Origin: Hyphomicrobiales bacterium
GTDB taxonomy: Bacteria; Pseudomonadota; Alphaproteobacteria; Rhizobiales; Xanthobacteraceae
Reading direction: 5' to 3'
Assembly: GCA_021730985.1 (NCBI GenBank)
Contig: JAKFYI010000049.1
Coordinates: forward strand, 1 to 54,058
DNA length: 54,058 nt
The notes below the pieces were generated by a model. The model saw only the letters and a list, made by a program, of their open reading frames with translations. It was not told where the DNA came from and ran no database searches. Of the stretch, positions 1 through 7,701 are shown piece after piece; within the stretch, counting starts at the first letter, position 1, and the number at the start of each line of letters is the position of its first letter. Both the position numbers and the translations under genes were made by a program.

Positions 1-226
1 AGGTGATGCTGGCGCCTTGGCCAACGTTGAGCTGATAGCGGACGTAGCCACCGAGCTTCAGGCAGATGTCGGTGCCGGGCATGTAGTAATAGCCGGCGCC
101 GTACAGACTGCAGATCTTCACGTATTCGACCGGCTTGGCCTTAACGGGAAGATCGGCGGCCTGCGCTCCAACGACTGCAACGATTCCTGCTGCAGAGCCG
201 AGGAGAAGACTTTTCACCATCTTCAT
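1..226 (-). CDS. Outer-membrane porin, N-terminal part (truncated by window edge)
   Basis: The visible 75 residues begin with a basic-hydrophobic signal peptide ending around [10 protein letters not shown], followed by a segment reading [20 protein letters not shown] and a tract with [10 protein letters not shown]. This is the typical N-terminus of the rhizobial porin_2 family (PF02530), trimeric beta-barrels for passive diffusion through the outer membrane. The ATG at 226 is preceded by a near-consensus Shine-Dalgarno (AGGAGGAAC, about 5 bases away), which fits a highly expressed porin. The gene runs off the left edge, so substrate preference and barrel cannot be judged. Family assignment is from motif memory and is strong; the specific orthologue is unknown. 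Confidence 0.85.
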   Translation of the reverse strand, partial: MKMVKSLLLGSAAGIVAVVGAQAADLPVKAKPVEYVKICSLYGAGYYYMPGTDICLKLGGYVRYQLNVGQGASIT

Positions 227-859
227 TTTTTGTTCCTCCTGTTGAACTGAACTCGGGAGGGTCCGGTCTCCGTCGGGTGGGTTGCACCGCCAGGATAGTC
301 CCCTAATCTCCCCGTCCGCCCGACTTCCAAACATAGACACCGGACAGACCGACACTGGGAAATCCCCCCTTGTCGTAGGCTGAGAGTAGCCGATGGGAAC
401 TGACACGCAATCAAGAAGGGCCCGTTCCCACAGCCTAGAACCTGGATTCCCGAGGGGTGTGGCCGGAAAAACACGGCGCCTGTGAACAACTTTCAGACTC
501 GCCGGAATCTCTAGACAAAGACCTGAAAAACCAACCGATTCGTCGTCAATGCATCTTTGCCGGCTGCGGCCGCTGCGACGCTCGACAGTTGCATGTGTCC
601 CGTTTTGATCCATGTCACCGCGAGAGAGAACCGAGCACCGTGGCGTTTGAGCAACGCCTGTTTTTGCCAACGGATTTGGTGAAGACGATCCGCTTGCGAC
701 TCAGGCGAATGCTGACAATGCGCGGAGAACAATTCCGTGCTTTCCGACCGCACAACCATCTTCAGCGCTCGCAGCGCAAGCGGCGAAATCTGAAAATTTG
801 TCCATGGAAATAAAGAAGCGCTGGCGAAGCTCTCGGGCGCTGCGCGCTCAGCAGGCAAA
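227..859. other. Intergenic region between porin and tRNA-Ser
   Basis: About 630 bases with no convincing gene. The overlapping open frames on both strands here have no signal peptide, no recognisable motif and poor ribosome-binding sites. The part nearest the porin must hold its promoter and a leader of unknown length. I could not pick out a clear -35/-10 pair. Confidence 0.5.
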
Positions 860-951
860 TGGCGGAGAGGGTGGGATTCGAACCCACGATACGGGGTAAA
901 CCGTATGACGATTTAGCAAACCGTTGCCTTCAGCCACTCGGCCACCTCTCC
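860..951 (-). tRNA. tRNA-Ser (anticodon GCU)
   Basis: The minus strand starts GGAGAGGTGGCCGAGTGG and ends with GGTTCGAATCCCACC followed by CTCTCC and an encoded CCA. The acceptor stem pairs GGAGAGG with CCTCTCC. The D-loop has the GCCGAGTGG of class II tRNAs, and there is a long variable arm between the anticodon and T arms, giving 92 nt with CCA, as expected for serine. The anticodon loop reads TTGCTAA, so the anticodon is GCU (reverse complement at 915-917), decoding AGC/AGU. All hallmarks are present. Confidence 0.97.
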
Positions 952-1118
952 GCGGCGCTGAAACAACTACAGAACCCCGGAATTGCGGTCAAACCGGGAG
1001 CACAGCTCCGGCGGATCAAGGCCAATCCGCAAAGCCGGCTGCACGGTGTCCGCGCAGCCTGCGAGTGGCATGTGGAGCTCGCGCGCGGCTTGCGCAAGTT
1101 CCTCATCGCTTGCGTCGT

Positions 1119-1433
1119 TTAGGCCGCTGCGCGCAGCCGCGGCGCGTCCGGGGCGGATGCCTGCGGATGTGCCTTGAGCCAATCGCGCGCGGCGCGCTGC
1201 GCCTGGCCGATTTCGCAGTCGAGCATTTCGGCTGCGATCTCCCGGCGCAGCCGAACCGCCTCGGCATTGCCCTTCATCGCGGCGAGATTGAACCACATGT
1301 GCGCGGTGACCAGATCGGCGGGACCTTCCCGGCCGCTCGAGTAGACCATGCCGAGCTCGAACATCTCGTCTGCGGAAACAGGCGCGCTCGCATGGATCGC
1401 CGGCGTACCGCCAGCGGCATTCAACTGGATCAT
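1119..1433 (-). CDS. Small Sel1-repeat protein
   Basis: A 104-residue protein starting MIQLNAAGG. Residues roughly 20-65 hold a Sel1-like repeat (ADEMFELGMVYSSGREG followed by DLVTAHMWFNLAAMKGN and AEAVRLRREIAAEM), the helical-hairpin module related to TPRs that mediates protein contacts. There is no signal peptide, so it is probably cytoplasmic. The ATG at 1433 was preferred over longer in-frame starts because AGGGGAGAGCAAG lies just upstream and the longer N-terminus is low-complexity and Arg-rich. Single-repeat proteins of this kind are common in Bradyrhizobium relatives; the partner is unknown. Confidence 0.75.
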   Translation of the reverse strand: MIQLNAAGGTPAIHASAPVSADEMFELGMVYSSGREGPADLVTAHMWFNLAAMKGNAEAVRLRREIAAEMLDCEIGQAQRAARDWLKAHPQASAPDAPRLRAAA

Positions 1434-1720
1434 CTTGCTCTCCCCTGTCGCGCGTGGCCGCCCTGACGGACATCGCGCTGCCCTCAAGCCATCCCCGGCC
1501 CGAGCAGCGCGATCATCGAGGCAAACATTTGAATGGCGGCTTAAGCGGCGCGATGAACGGCAAGTGAAGACGCGGCCGTGCCGCAGGCGGCGCAACGATG
1601 CGTTAAGAACGCAAACCGCGATGCAGCGCCAATCGAGCCGTATGCTGACGTTGCGCTAACCCTGCCCATTGGCTTGGCGATAACCGTGGCAACGCTTGGC
1701 TGGAAGCCGGCGCAAGCCGT

Positions 1721-2521
1721 TCAGCGCGCGCGCTGGCCGAACAGCACGGCGCGCACCGCCGGATCCTTGACATCGACCTGGCTCGCCTCCTCCACCCGCA
1801 GATGCATGCCGCGCCGAACCGCGGGCCGTGCGCGCACCCGGTCGAGCCAGCGCTTGAGATGAGGGAATTCGGCGAAGTCCTGGCCGCGCCGCTCGGCGTG
1901 CCGCACCCAGCCGACGCAGGCCATGTCCGCGATGGAGTAACGCCCGGCGAGGAAGGCGCGATCCTTGAGGCGCGCGTTCATCACGCCGAACAGCCGGTGC
2001 AGTTCGTTGCCAAAGCGCTCGATGGCATATCGCTGCTGCTCGCCGGCTGCGTAGGTCTTGAAGTGGTTCGCCTCGCCGGCCTTCGGTCCGAGGTTGGCCA
2101 TCTGCCAGAACAGCCATTGATCGACCTCGACGCGGCCGCGCTCGTCGGCCGGATAGAACCGCCCGGTCTTGCGCCCGAGGTACTGCAGGATGGCGCCGGA
2201 CTCGAACACCGAGATCGGGCGGCCGCCGGGCCCGCCGGGATCGACGATCGCGGGCATCCGGTTGTTGGGTGAGATTTTCAGGAAGGCCGGCTCGAACTGT
2301 TCGCCCTTGGCGATGTTCACCGGGATCATCCGATACGGCAGGCGGCACTCCTCCAGCATGATCGACACCTTCCAGCCATTCGGTGTCGGCCAGTAGTAGA
2401 GGTCGATCGGCTTGGGGCGCGACCTGTGTTGCGCTGCCGCGGGATTGGGATTCGCCGCCACGGGCTTGCGCCGGGGCGCCGCCCTGCCCGTCCGCCGCTT
2501 GTTCGAAATGCGTTTGACCAT
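1721..2521 (-). CDS. Glutathione S-transferase family protein
   Basis: A 266-residue protein. After a basic, Pro/Ala-rich extension of about 38 residues comes a thioredoxin-fold GST N-domain (IDLYYWPTPNGWKVSIMLEE, then MPAIVDP and the ESGAILQYLG segment that binds the gamma-glutamyl group). An all-helical C-domain follows with the RYSIADMACVGWV N-capping/hydrophobic-staple region. It resembles YfcG/Ure2-like GSTs, which act on disulfides or electrophiles in the cytoplasm. The ATG at 2521 is used; a GTG at 2533 is possible but abuts the terminator at 2535-2572. The N-terminal extension is unusual and may mean that translation really begins later. No substrate can be inferred. Confidence 0.85.
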   Translation of the reverse strand: MVKRISNKRRTGRAAPRRKPVAANPNPAAAQHRSRPKPIDLYYWPTPNGWKVSIMLEECRLPYRMIPVNIAKGEQFEPAFLKISPNNRMPAIVDPGGPGGRPISVFESGAILQYLGRKTGRFYPADERGRVEVDQWLFWQMANLGPKAGEANHFKTYAAGEQQRYAIERFGNELHRLFGVMNARLKDRAFLAGRYSIADMACVGWVRHAERRGQDFAEFPHLKRWLDRVRARPAVRRGMHLRVEEASQVDVKDPAVRAVLFGQRAR

Positions 2522-2534
2522 CCCTAAAAACACC

Positions 2535-2572
2535 GAGGGCGTCGGAGAGACTGAAGTCTCGCCGACGCCCTC
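2535..2572 (-). terminator. Intrinsic terminator of the 17-residue peptide gene
   Basis: Arms GAGGGCGTCGG (2535-2545) and CCGACGCCCTC (2562-2572) are perfect complements, and an inner GAGAC/GTCTC pair closes a TGAA loop. Read on the minus strand the stem is followed by GGTGTTTTTA, giving a U-rich tail. It lies 40 bases after the stop of the small lysine-rich gene and just before the GST start, so it ends that transcript rather than the GST one. Confidence 0.8.
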
Positions 2573-2611
2573 TGCTAATCTCCGACGTGAAAGCCGAAGA
2601 CCGTAGCGAGC

Positions 2612-2665
2612 TTACTTCTTGCGGCGAGTCTTCTTCGCTGCCGCCTTCTTTTTCTTCTTAGCCAT
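2612..2665 (-). CDS. 17-residue lysine-rich peptide
   Basis: The reading frame gives MAKKKKKAAAKKTRRKK then TAA: nine Lys, two Arg, four Ala, no acidic residue. An in-frame TAG four codons before the ATG fixes the start, and AGGAGGGCAGC gives an almost perfect Shine-Dalgarno at normal spacing. A strong intrinsic terminator follows at 2535-2572, so the gene is a complete mini-transcription unit. The composition resembles the tails of bacterial histone H1-like proteins or ribosomal extensions, suggesting nucleic-acid binding (inference). I recall similar tiny Lys-rich entries in Bradyrhizobium genomes but cannot name a characterised member. Confidence 0.7.
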   Translation of the reverse strand: MAKKKKKAAAKKTRRKK

Positions 2666-2698
2666 GCTGCCCTCCTAGCCATTAGAGAATGGCGATGT

Positions 2699-2738
2699 CG
2701 GAACAGTGCAGTCGCGAATCGACGTGCACTGCATTCCG
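2699..2738. other. Long imperfect inverted repeat upstream of the lysine-rich peptide gene
   Basis: CGGAA-CAGTGCA-GTCG (2699-2714) pairs with CGAC-TGCACTG-TTCCG (2720-2738) across a CGAAT loop, with one bulged G (2724) and a bulged CA (2732-2733), giving 16 base pairs. Neither strand has a U-tract after it, so it is not a standard terminator. It lies 34 bases upstream of the peptide gene start and could be a leader structure or a protein-binding dyad. Confidence 0.5.
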
Positions 2739-3245
2739 ATTACACCAGCACAACGGAAAAAACACCGACTCCGCTTAACGGAACGTGTACGCGCGCTTGA
2801 AACGCGACGGCAACCGGCGTGCGCCGCGTGTTCGTCATTGCAACGCACCACGAGGCGGCGCGCGCAACATCAACTCTGCTTGCGATTTTCGCGGCTTCGC
2901 GCAAACCCATATATATTCTAGGTTTTTGTGCGCTCGCCGAATGCGCTAGCGGACGCGCGCCGGCATCGAAAGCGAATTGCCCACAGCGACCGGGCCCGAT
3001 GAAATGGTATGTGCTGTGTCATATCCACCGCCTTGCTTTTTTTTTTGCACAGGCGCGCTGAAAATCGCAGTGCGCGGAGCCGAAACGATCAAAAACGAGC
3101 GAATCGGGCGCCGATGATTCGCGTCGGCATGTCTCGAAGACCGATGCGATGAGACCGAAACGGCGTTTCGCACGCACTGTCATTCAAAACTTTTTGCATG
3201 GAGTGCTGATGATGTCGCGCGCGCTCGCAACGCGGCGTGCGCGCG
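2739..3245. other. Intergenic region upstream of the lysine-rich gene and downstream of gatB
   Basis: About 500 bases without a credible gene. It is lower in GC than its surroundings in places and contains a TATATAT tract near 2910-2917 and a run of ten or more T near 3038-3047. The tract could carry the promoter of the minus-strand peptide gene, but I found no -35 element at the right spacing. A GC-rich imperfect stem just past the gatB stop (about 3207-3245) lacks a U-tract. Confidence 0.4.
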
Positions 3246-4805
3246 TCAGAGCCCGAGCTTCTTGGCGAGCAGATCGTTCACCGCTTTCGGGTTCGCCTTG
3301 CCGCCGGACGCCTTCATCGCCTGTCCGACGAACCAACCGATCGCCTTCGGATTGGATTTTGCGTCCGCCACCTTGTCCGGGTTGCCGGCGATGATGTCGT
3401 CGAGGATCTTTTCGATGGCGCCCAAGTCAGTGACCTGCTGCAAGCCGTTCTTCGCAACATACTCCTCAGGTTCAACTTCGGGATGCTCAAACACGTATTC
3501 GAGCACCTCCTTTCCAGTATTGCTGGAAATCTGTCCACTCGATATCATTTTCACGATTGCCGAATTGGCCGCCGCAGGCACTGGACCCAAAAGCACAAAG
3601 GCATTCTCAATTGGCGGGATGAAAGGCCGTCTTTGAACTGGGACCGATAAGGGCTGGTGCCAATCCATTGGTGGCAACTCTGTCTTTTTTTTCGGTCGAT
3701 TGAGATGCCCCAAATACTCGTTGAGCAGCCAATTTGCAGCGGCCGTTGGTTCGGCTCCCGCATTGACCATCGCATCGAAGTAGTCTGCCCTTTCCTTCTC
3801 GTTCACGAGAACAATCGCCACGTAGAGGCTTAGACCACCCTCTTCGTATCGCGCCTTTCTCTTGTCCGGATGCTCTGGCAGGCGTGCCTTGATATTGGCA
3901 ACAAATTCCTCGGTAAGTTCGAGGGGCAACAAGTCAGGATCAGGAAAATAGCGATAGTCGTGCGCATCTTCCTTGGTGCGCATAGAACGCGTCTCGACCT
4001 TGTCTGGGTCAAACAATCGAGTTTCCTGTTGGATAGTGCCGCCATCCTCCAGAATTCCAATCTGACGTTCCTGCTCGTATTTTATTGCCGCAGCGATGAA
4101 TTGAATCGAATTAAGATTTTTGATCTCACATCGCGTGCCAAGCGGCCCGCCCGGCTTGCGTACCGAGACGTTCACATCGGCACGCAAATGCCCTTTCTCC
4201 ATATCGCCGTCGCAGGTACCGAGATGTTGCAGAAGCAGCCGCAACCTCGTGATAAAATGCACCGCGTCTGAAGCTGAGTGGAGGTCTGGCTTAGAAACGA
4301 TCTCCATAAGTGCGACGCCCGAACGGTTGAGGTCGACGTAGGACAGCGTCGGGTGCTGATCGTGTAACGATTTCCCAGCATCTTGCTCAAGATGTAGGCG
4401 CTCGATGCCGACTCTAATAGTCTCGTCGTCATCGACAACAACATCCACAAACCCTTCCCCTACAATCGGGGATTTGTATTGGCTAATCTGATAACCTTGA
4501 GGCAAGTCAGGATAGAAATAATTCTTCCGGTCAAAGATAGACTTCAAATTCGGCTCCGCATTGAGCCAGAGCCCTGTGCGGATCGCCTGCCGCACGCACT
4601 CCTCGTTGATCACCGGCAGCATGCCGGGCATCGCGGCGTCCACCAGCGAGACGTGGGAGTTGGGCTCGCCGCCGAACTCGGTCGAGGCGCCGGAGAACAG
4701 CTTGGCGTTGGACGTGACCTGGGCATGGACCTCCATGCCGATCACGACCTCCCAGTCGCCCGTTGCGCCTTTGATGTATTTCGACGGCTTGGCTTGCGTG
4801 CTCAT
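3246..4805 (-). CDS. gatB: Asp-tRNA(Asn)/Glu-tRNA(Gln) amidotransferase subunit B
   Basis: A 519-residue GatB, the tRNA-binding kinase subunit of GatCAB, which amidates misacylated Glu-tRNA(Gln) and Asp-tRNA(Asn). Core signatures are intact: [10 protein letters not shown] near residue 22, the [20 protein letters not shown] segment, [26 protein letters not shown] and [16 protein letters not shown] YqeY-like tail ends [11 protein letters not shown]. Two things are odd. Residues about 375-408 carry roughly 28 extra residues (around [16 protein letters not shown]), making it longer than the usual 485-495. The codons for the middle (about 3430-4560) are clearly lower in GC than both ends. No frameshift or stop is present, so it is probably functional. 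gatC and gatA lie 5-7 kb away on the same strand. Confidence 0.96.
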   Translation of the reverse strand: MSTQAKPSKYIKGATGDWEVVIGMEVHAQVTSNAKLFSGASTEFGGEPNSHVSLVDAAMPGMLPVINEECVRQAIRTGLWLNAEPNLKSIFDRKNYFYPDLPQGYQISQYKSPIVGEGFVDVVVDDDETIRVGIERLHLEQDAGKSLHDQHPTLSYVDLNRSGVALMEIVSKPDLHSASDAVHFITRLRLLLQHLGTCDGDMEKGHLRADVNVSVRKPGGPLGTRCEIKNLNSIQFIAAAIKYEQERQIGILEDGGTIQQETRLFDPDKVETRSMRTKEDAHDYRYFPDPDLLPLELTEEFVANIKARLPEHPDKRKARYEEGGLSLYVAIVLVNEKERADYFDAMVNAGAEPTAAANWLLNEYLGHLNRPKKKTELPPMDWHQPLSVPVQRRPFIPPIENAFVLLGPVPAAANSAIVKMISSGQISSNTGKEVLEYVFEHPEVEPEEYVAKNGLQQVTDLGAIEKILDDIIAGNPDKVADAKSNPKAIGWFVGQAMKASGGKANPKAVNDLLAKKLGL

Positions 4806-4884
4806 GACAGCGGTTACCTATCGCGCCGGACGCCCCGGCGCTAGAGTGAGCGCATCCCGATCATTTGAATGCGAAAAGGTTGGC

Positions 4885-5571
4885 ATGCCGGAAATCAAAG
4901 TCCTGTCATCGATCGCCACCCGCGAAGCCTACAACGAGCTGGTGCCGCAGTTCGAGCGCGCCAGCGGCCACACGGTCACGACCACCTGGTCCGGCACCAC
5001 CGACATCATGAAACGGATGGCTGCGGGCGGCGAGGTCCACGACCTCGTGATCATCTCCAGCAACGAGCTCGAAGACCTGATCAAGCAGGGCAAGATCGCA
5101 GCCGGCAGCCGGGTCGATCTCGCCAAATCGGGGATCGGCGTCGCGGTGCGCGCGGGCGCGCCCAAGCCCGACATCGGTTCGGCCGACGCGCTCAAGCGCA
5201 CGCTGCTGGCCGCCGAGACGGTCGGCTACACTTCCGGCCCGAGCGGCGTCTACATGGCGGGACTGATCGAAAAGATGGGGATCGCGGCCGACATCAAACC
5301 GAAATTCCGCAGCGTGCCCTCCGGCGGCACGATCGGCACCATCATCGCGGCGGGCGAGTGCGAGATCGGATTTCAGCAGATCAGCGAGCTCGTTCACATC
5401 GCGGGCATCGACTACGCGGGGCCGCTGCCGTCTGAGATCCAACGCGTCACCGTGTTCACCTGCGGCATCCAGACCGGCGCCAGGAACGCCGATGCCGCCA
5501 GCTCGCTGGCGAAGTATCTCTCGACGCCGGACGCTGCCGCGGTGATGCGAAAGCATGGCTTGGAGACCTGA
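4885..5571 (+). CDS. ModA-like substrate-binding protein without signal peptide (paralogue 1)
   Basis: A 228-residue protein of the periplasmic binding-protein fold related to ModA (SBP_bac_11, PF13531): IKVLSSIATREAYNELVPQFE, then SGHTVTTTWSGT, the TSGPSGVYMAGL hinge region, CEIGFQQISELVHIAGIDY and a C-terminal RKHGLE. The three paralogues downstream begin with cleavable signals, but here the ATG sits right at the mature N-terminus and the upstream in-frame residues contain no hydrophobic segment. As read, the product would stay in the cytoplasm. It starts 80 bases from the divergent gatB start. Ligand unknown; these proteins bind oxyanions or small organic acids. No modB/modC is nearby. Confidence 0.8.
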   Translation: MPEIKVLSSIATREAYNELVPQFERASGHTVTTTWSGTTDIMKRMAAGGEVHDLVIISSNELEDLIKQGKIAAGSRVDLAKSGIGVAVRAGAPKPDIGSADALKRTLLAAETVGYTSGPSGVYMAGLIEKMGIAADIKPKFRSVPSGGTIGTIIAAGECEIGFQQISELVHIAGIDYAGPLPSEIQRVTVFTCGIQTGARNADAASSLAKYLSTPDAAAVMRKHGLET

Positions 5572-5732
5572 GACATCTCCCGTGTGGCAGCGCGGTCCCA
5601 ATGAGAACACCAATGGTTTGCTGAGGCAGTCCTTCCCGAAAGAAACCAGCAACCCAAACCGGACACCGCCAGTCCCTTCCAGAATGCCCATGTGACCCGC
5701 TACGATGCCTTGTCCGGAGCCAAGAGGCGGGC

Positions 5733-6719
5733 ATGAAGCGGCGGGAATTCCTATGCGTTATCGGCGGTGCAGTGGTGATCCCGCTCACGTTGCCACCCGC
5801 AGCGGGTGCGCAACAGGGCGAGCGTATGCGGGTCGTTGGCCTGCTGACGCCGTCGGACGCTGAGGGGCGTCGGCGCGCACTGCTCCAAGGCCTTGAGAAA
5901 CTGGGTTATCGCGAGGGCCAGAATATCGCGCTAGAGGTTCGTTCAGCCGATGGCAAGCTCGAACGGCTGCCATCGCTCGCCGATGAATTGGTCCGCGCCG
6001 GCGTCGACGTCATCGTCACAATCCAAACGCCCGGAACGCAGGCCGCCATCGACGCCAAAACAAAAATCCCGATTGTGATGGCGCTGGTCGGCGACCCGGT
6101 CGGCTCTGGGTTCGTACCGAATCTGAACCGTCCAGGCGGTTCGGTGACCGGTGTGTCAAACGCTGCCGGGCAGATCGCGGGAAAGCGCTTTGCGGTATTG
6201 AAGCAAGCTATTCCAGCCGCGCAGCGCATTGCCGTTTTCACACATCCCAGTGATCCCATTAGGATACCTCAGCTGCGCCAAGTTGCAGAAGCCTCCGGCA
6301 CCCTTGGTGTCGAGACAAAAGTATTTCCGGTCGTCGAATCGCGCGACGCTATCGAGCGCGCGATTGCCGACGCCGTGGAATGGAAAGCAGACGCGGTGTT
6401 CCGCATCCTCGCCCAAGCCGGCCTTCCATTCTCCAAATTTCAGGCGGACTTGCTGCTGCAGAATCGCCTACCGGGAATGCTCGCCTTGCGGATCGATGTC
6501 GAAAACGGGGGGCTGATGTCCTACTACCCCGACTTGTCCGAGCACTGGACCCAGGTTGCCCGCTACGTTGATCGCATCTTGAAGGGCTCGGCTCCAGGTG
6601 AGCTTCCGGTCGTGCTGCCGACGAAATTTCAGTTTGTACTGAACCTCAAGACGGCCCGGACGCTCGGCCTCACAATACCGCCCGGCGTGCTGGCGATCGC
6701 GGACGATGTGATCGAATAG
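5733..6719 (+). CDS. ABC transporter substrate-binding protein (ABC_sub_bind family)
   Basis: A 328-residue exported protein of PF04392. The N-terminus KRREFLCVIGGAVVIPL has the twin-arginine layout (RR followed by EFL and a hydrophobic core) with a PAAGAQQ cleavage region, so Tat export is likely. The mature part shows RVVGLLTPSD, LQGLEKLGYREGQNIALEVR, a VTIQTPGTQAAIDA strand-helix, GSVTGVSN, and the family's C-terminal LKTARTLGLTIPP. This family is greatly expanded in Bradyrhizobium relatives, often without transporter partners, as here. It interrupts the row of ModA-like genes, between paralogues 1 and 2. Ligand unknown. Confidence 0.85.
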   Translation: MKRREFLCVIGGAVVIPLTLPPAAGAQQGERMRVVGLLTPSDAEGRRRALLQGLEKLGYREGQNIALEVRSADGKLERLPSLADELVRAGVDVIVTIQTPGTQAAIDAKTKIPIVMALVGDPVGSGFVPNLNRPGGSVTGVSNAAGQIAGKRFAVLKQAIPAAQRIAVFTHPSDPIRIPQLRQVAEASGTLGVETKVFPVVESRDAIERAIADAVEWKADAVFRILAQAGLPFSKFQADLLLQNRLPGMLALRIDVENGGLMSYYPDLSEHWTQVARYVDRILKGSAPGELPVVLPTKFQFVLNLKTARTLGLTIPPGVLAIADDVIE

Positions 6720-6928
6720 CACCGGACGTCGCCTATTGGCACGAAGCGGACATCGCGCTGAACATCGGGAGTGTCTGCTTCCGAGGGCAACTCGGACCAT
6801 CGGCCTTCTAAAGACGCGTCAACCGCGCGGTCACAATGCCTCCCGTCCGAAGGGAACGCTCGCCACCCGCTACCGCCCAACCTTGCGAAAGCGTAGCCTG
6901 CGGCAAAACAACGTCACGGGAGGACGCC

Positions 6929-7675
6929 ATGAAGTCCAGATTCATCGTCGCCGCGGCTTGCGCGCTGCTCGCTTCCAGCATCGCCAACGCGGCCGAGATC
7001 AAGGTCATCTCCACGCAGGCGACCGAGGACGCCTACAAGGAACTGGTCGCGCAATTCGAGAAGGCGACCGGCCACAAGGTCACGACCTTCTACTCGGGCA
7101 CAATCAATGTCTCGAAGAAACTCGCCGACGGCGAGCAATACGACCTCGTCATCATGTCGGCGGGCGCGATCGACGAGCAGACCAAGCTCGGCAAGGTCGC
7201 AGCCGGCAGCAAGGTGAACTTCGCCGCGTCCGGCACCGGCCTGGCGGTGAAAAAGGGCGCGCCGAAGCCCGACATCGGCAGCACCGAAGCGTTCAAGAAG
7301 ACGCTGCTGAACGCCAAATCGGTCGGCTACTCGACCGGCCCGAGCGGCGTCTACATCGTCAGCGTGTTCGACAAGCTCGGCATTGCCGATGCGATGAAGC
7401 CGAAGCTCAAGCAGACGCCGTCCGGCGTGTTCGTCGGCACGCTGATCGCCGATGGCAGCGCCGAGGTCGGCTTCCAGCAGATCAGCGAGTTGGTGCACTT
7501 CGCGGGTATCGACTACGTCGGCCCGCTGCCGGGCGAACTGCAGCGCATGACCATGTTCTCGAGCGGCATCCACACCGCGGCCAAGCACGGCGAGGAAGCC
7601 AAGGCGCTTGTGAAGCATTTGACAGCCCCGGCCGCCGCTCCGGTCATCAAGAAGCACGGCCTCGAACCGGGCTAG
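6929..7675 (+). CDS. ModA-like periplasmic substrate-binding protein (paralogue 2)
   Basis: A 248-residue protein with a 21-residue Sec signal (MKSRFIVAAACALLASSIANA before AEIKV). The mature domain is closely related to its neighbours: ATEDAYKELVAQFEKATGHK, KKGAPKPDIGSTEAF, STGPSGVYIVSVFDKLGIAD, AEVGFQQISELVHFAGIDYV and the KKHGLEPG end. GGGAGGACGCC precedes the ATG. It is 26 bases upstream of paralogue 3, so the two are probably co-transcribed. Family knowledge: type II binding proteins of the ModA/Wtp kind. The inference is uptake or sensing of a small anion, with permease and ATPase encoded elsewhere. Confidence 0.85.
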   Translation: MKSRFIVAAACALLASSIANAAEIKVISTQATEDAYKELVAQFEKATGHKVTTFYSGTINVSKKLADGEQYDLVIMSAGAIDEQTKLGKVAAGSKVNFAASGTGLAVKKGAPKPDIGSTEAFKKTLLNAKSVGYSTGPSGVYIVSVFDKLGIADAMKPKLKQTPSGVFVGTLIADGSAEVGFQQISELVHFAGIDYVGPLPGELQRMTMFSSGIHTAAKHGEEAKALVKHLTAPAAAPVIKKHGLEPG

Positions 7676-7701
7676 CGGGTTTGCATCCGGGAGGAGCGGC
7701 C

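Noticed and set aside
457..858. Overlapping small frames on both strands left of the tRNA
   Set aside because: No Shine-Dalgarno, no recognisable family, Arg/Cys-rich composition typical of non-coding frames.
3030..3050. Long T-run as a terminator on the plus strand
   Set aside because: No stable stem directly before it and no plus-strand gene ending nearby.
6720..6928. Gap after the ABC_sub_bind gene reminiscent of the degenerate GGCACGAAGCGGACATC-type dispersed sequence often seen after such genes
   Set aside because: Only one copy in this window and the resemblance is from memory; a genome-wide search would be needed.
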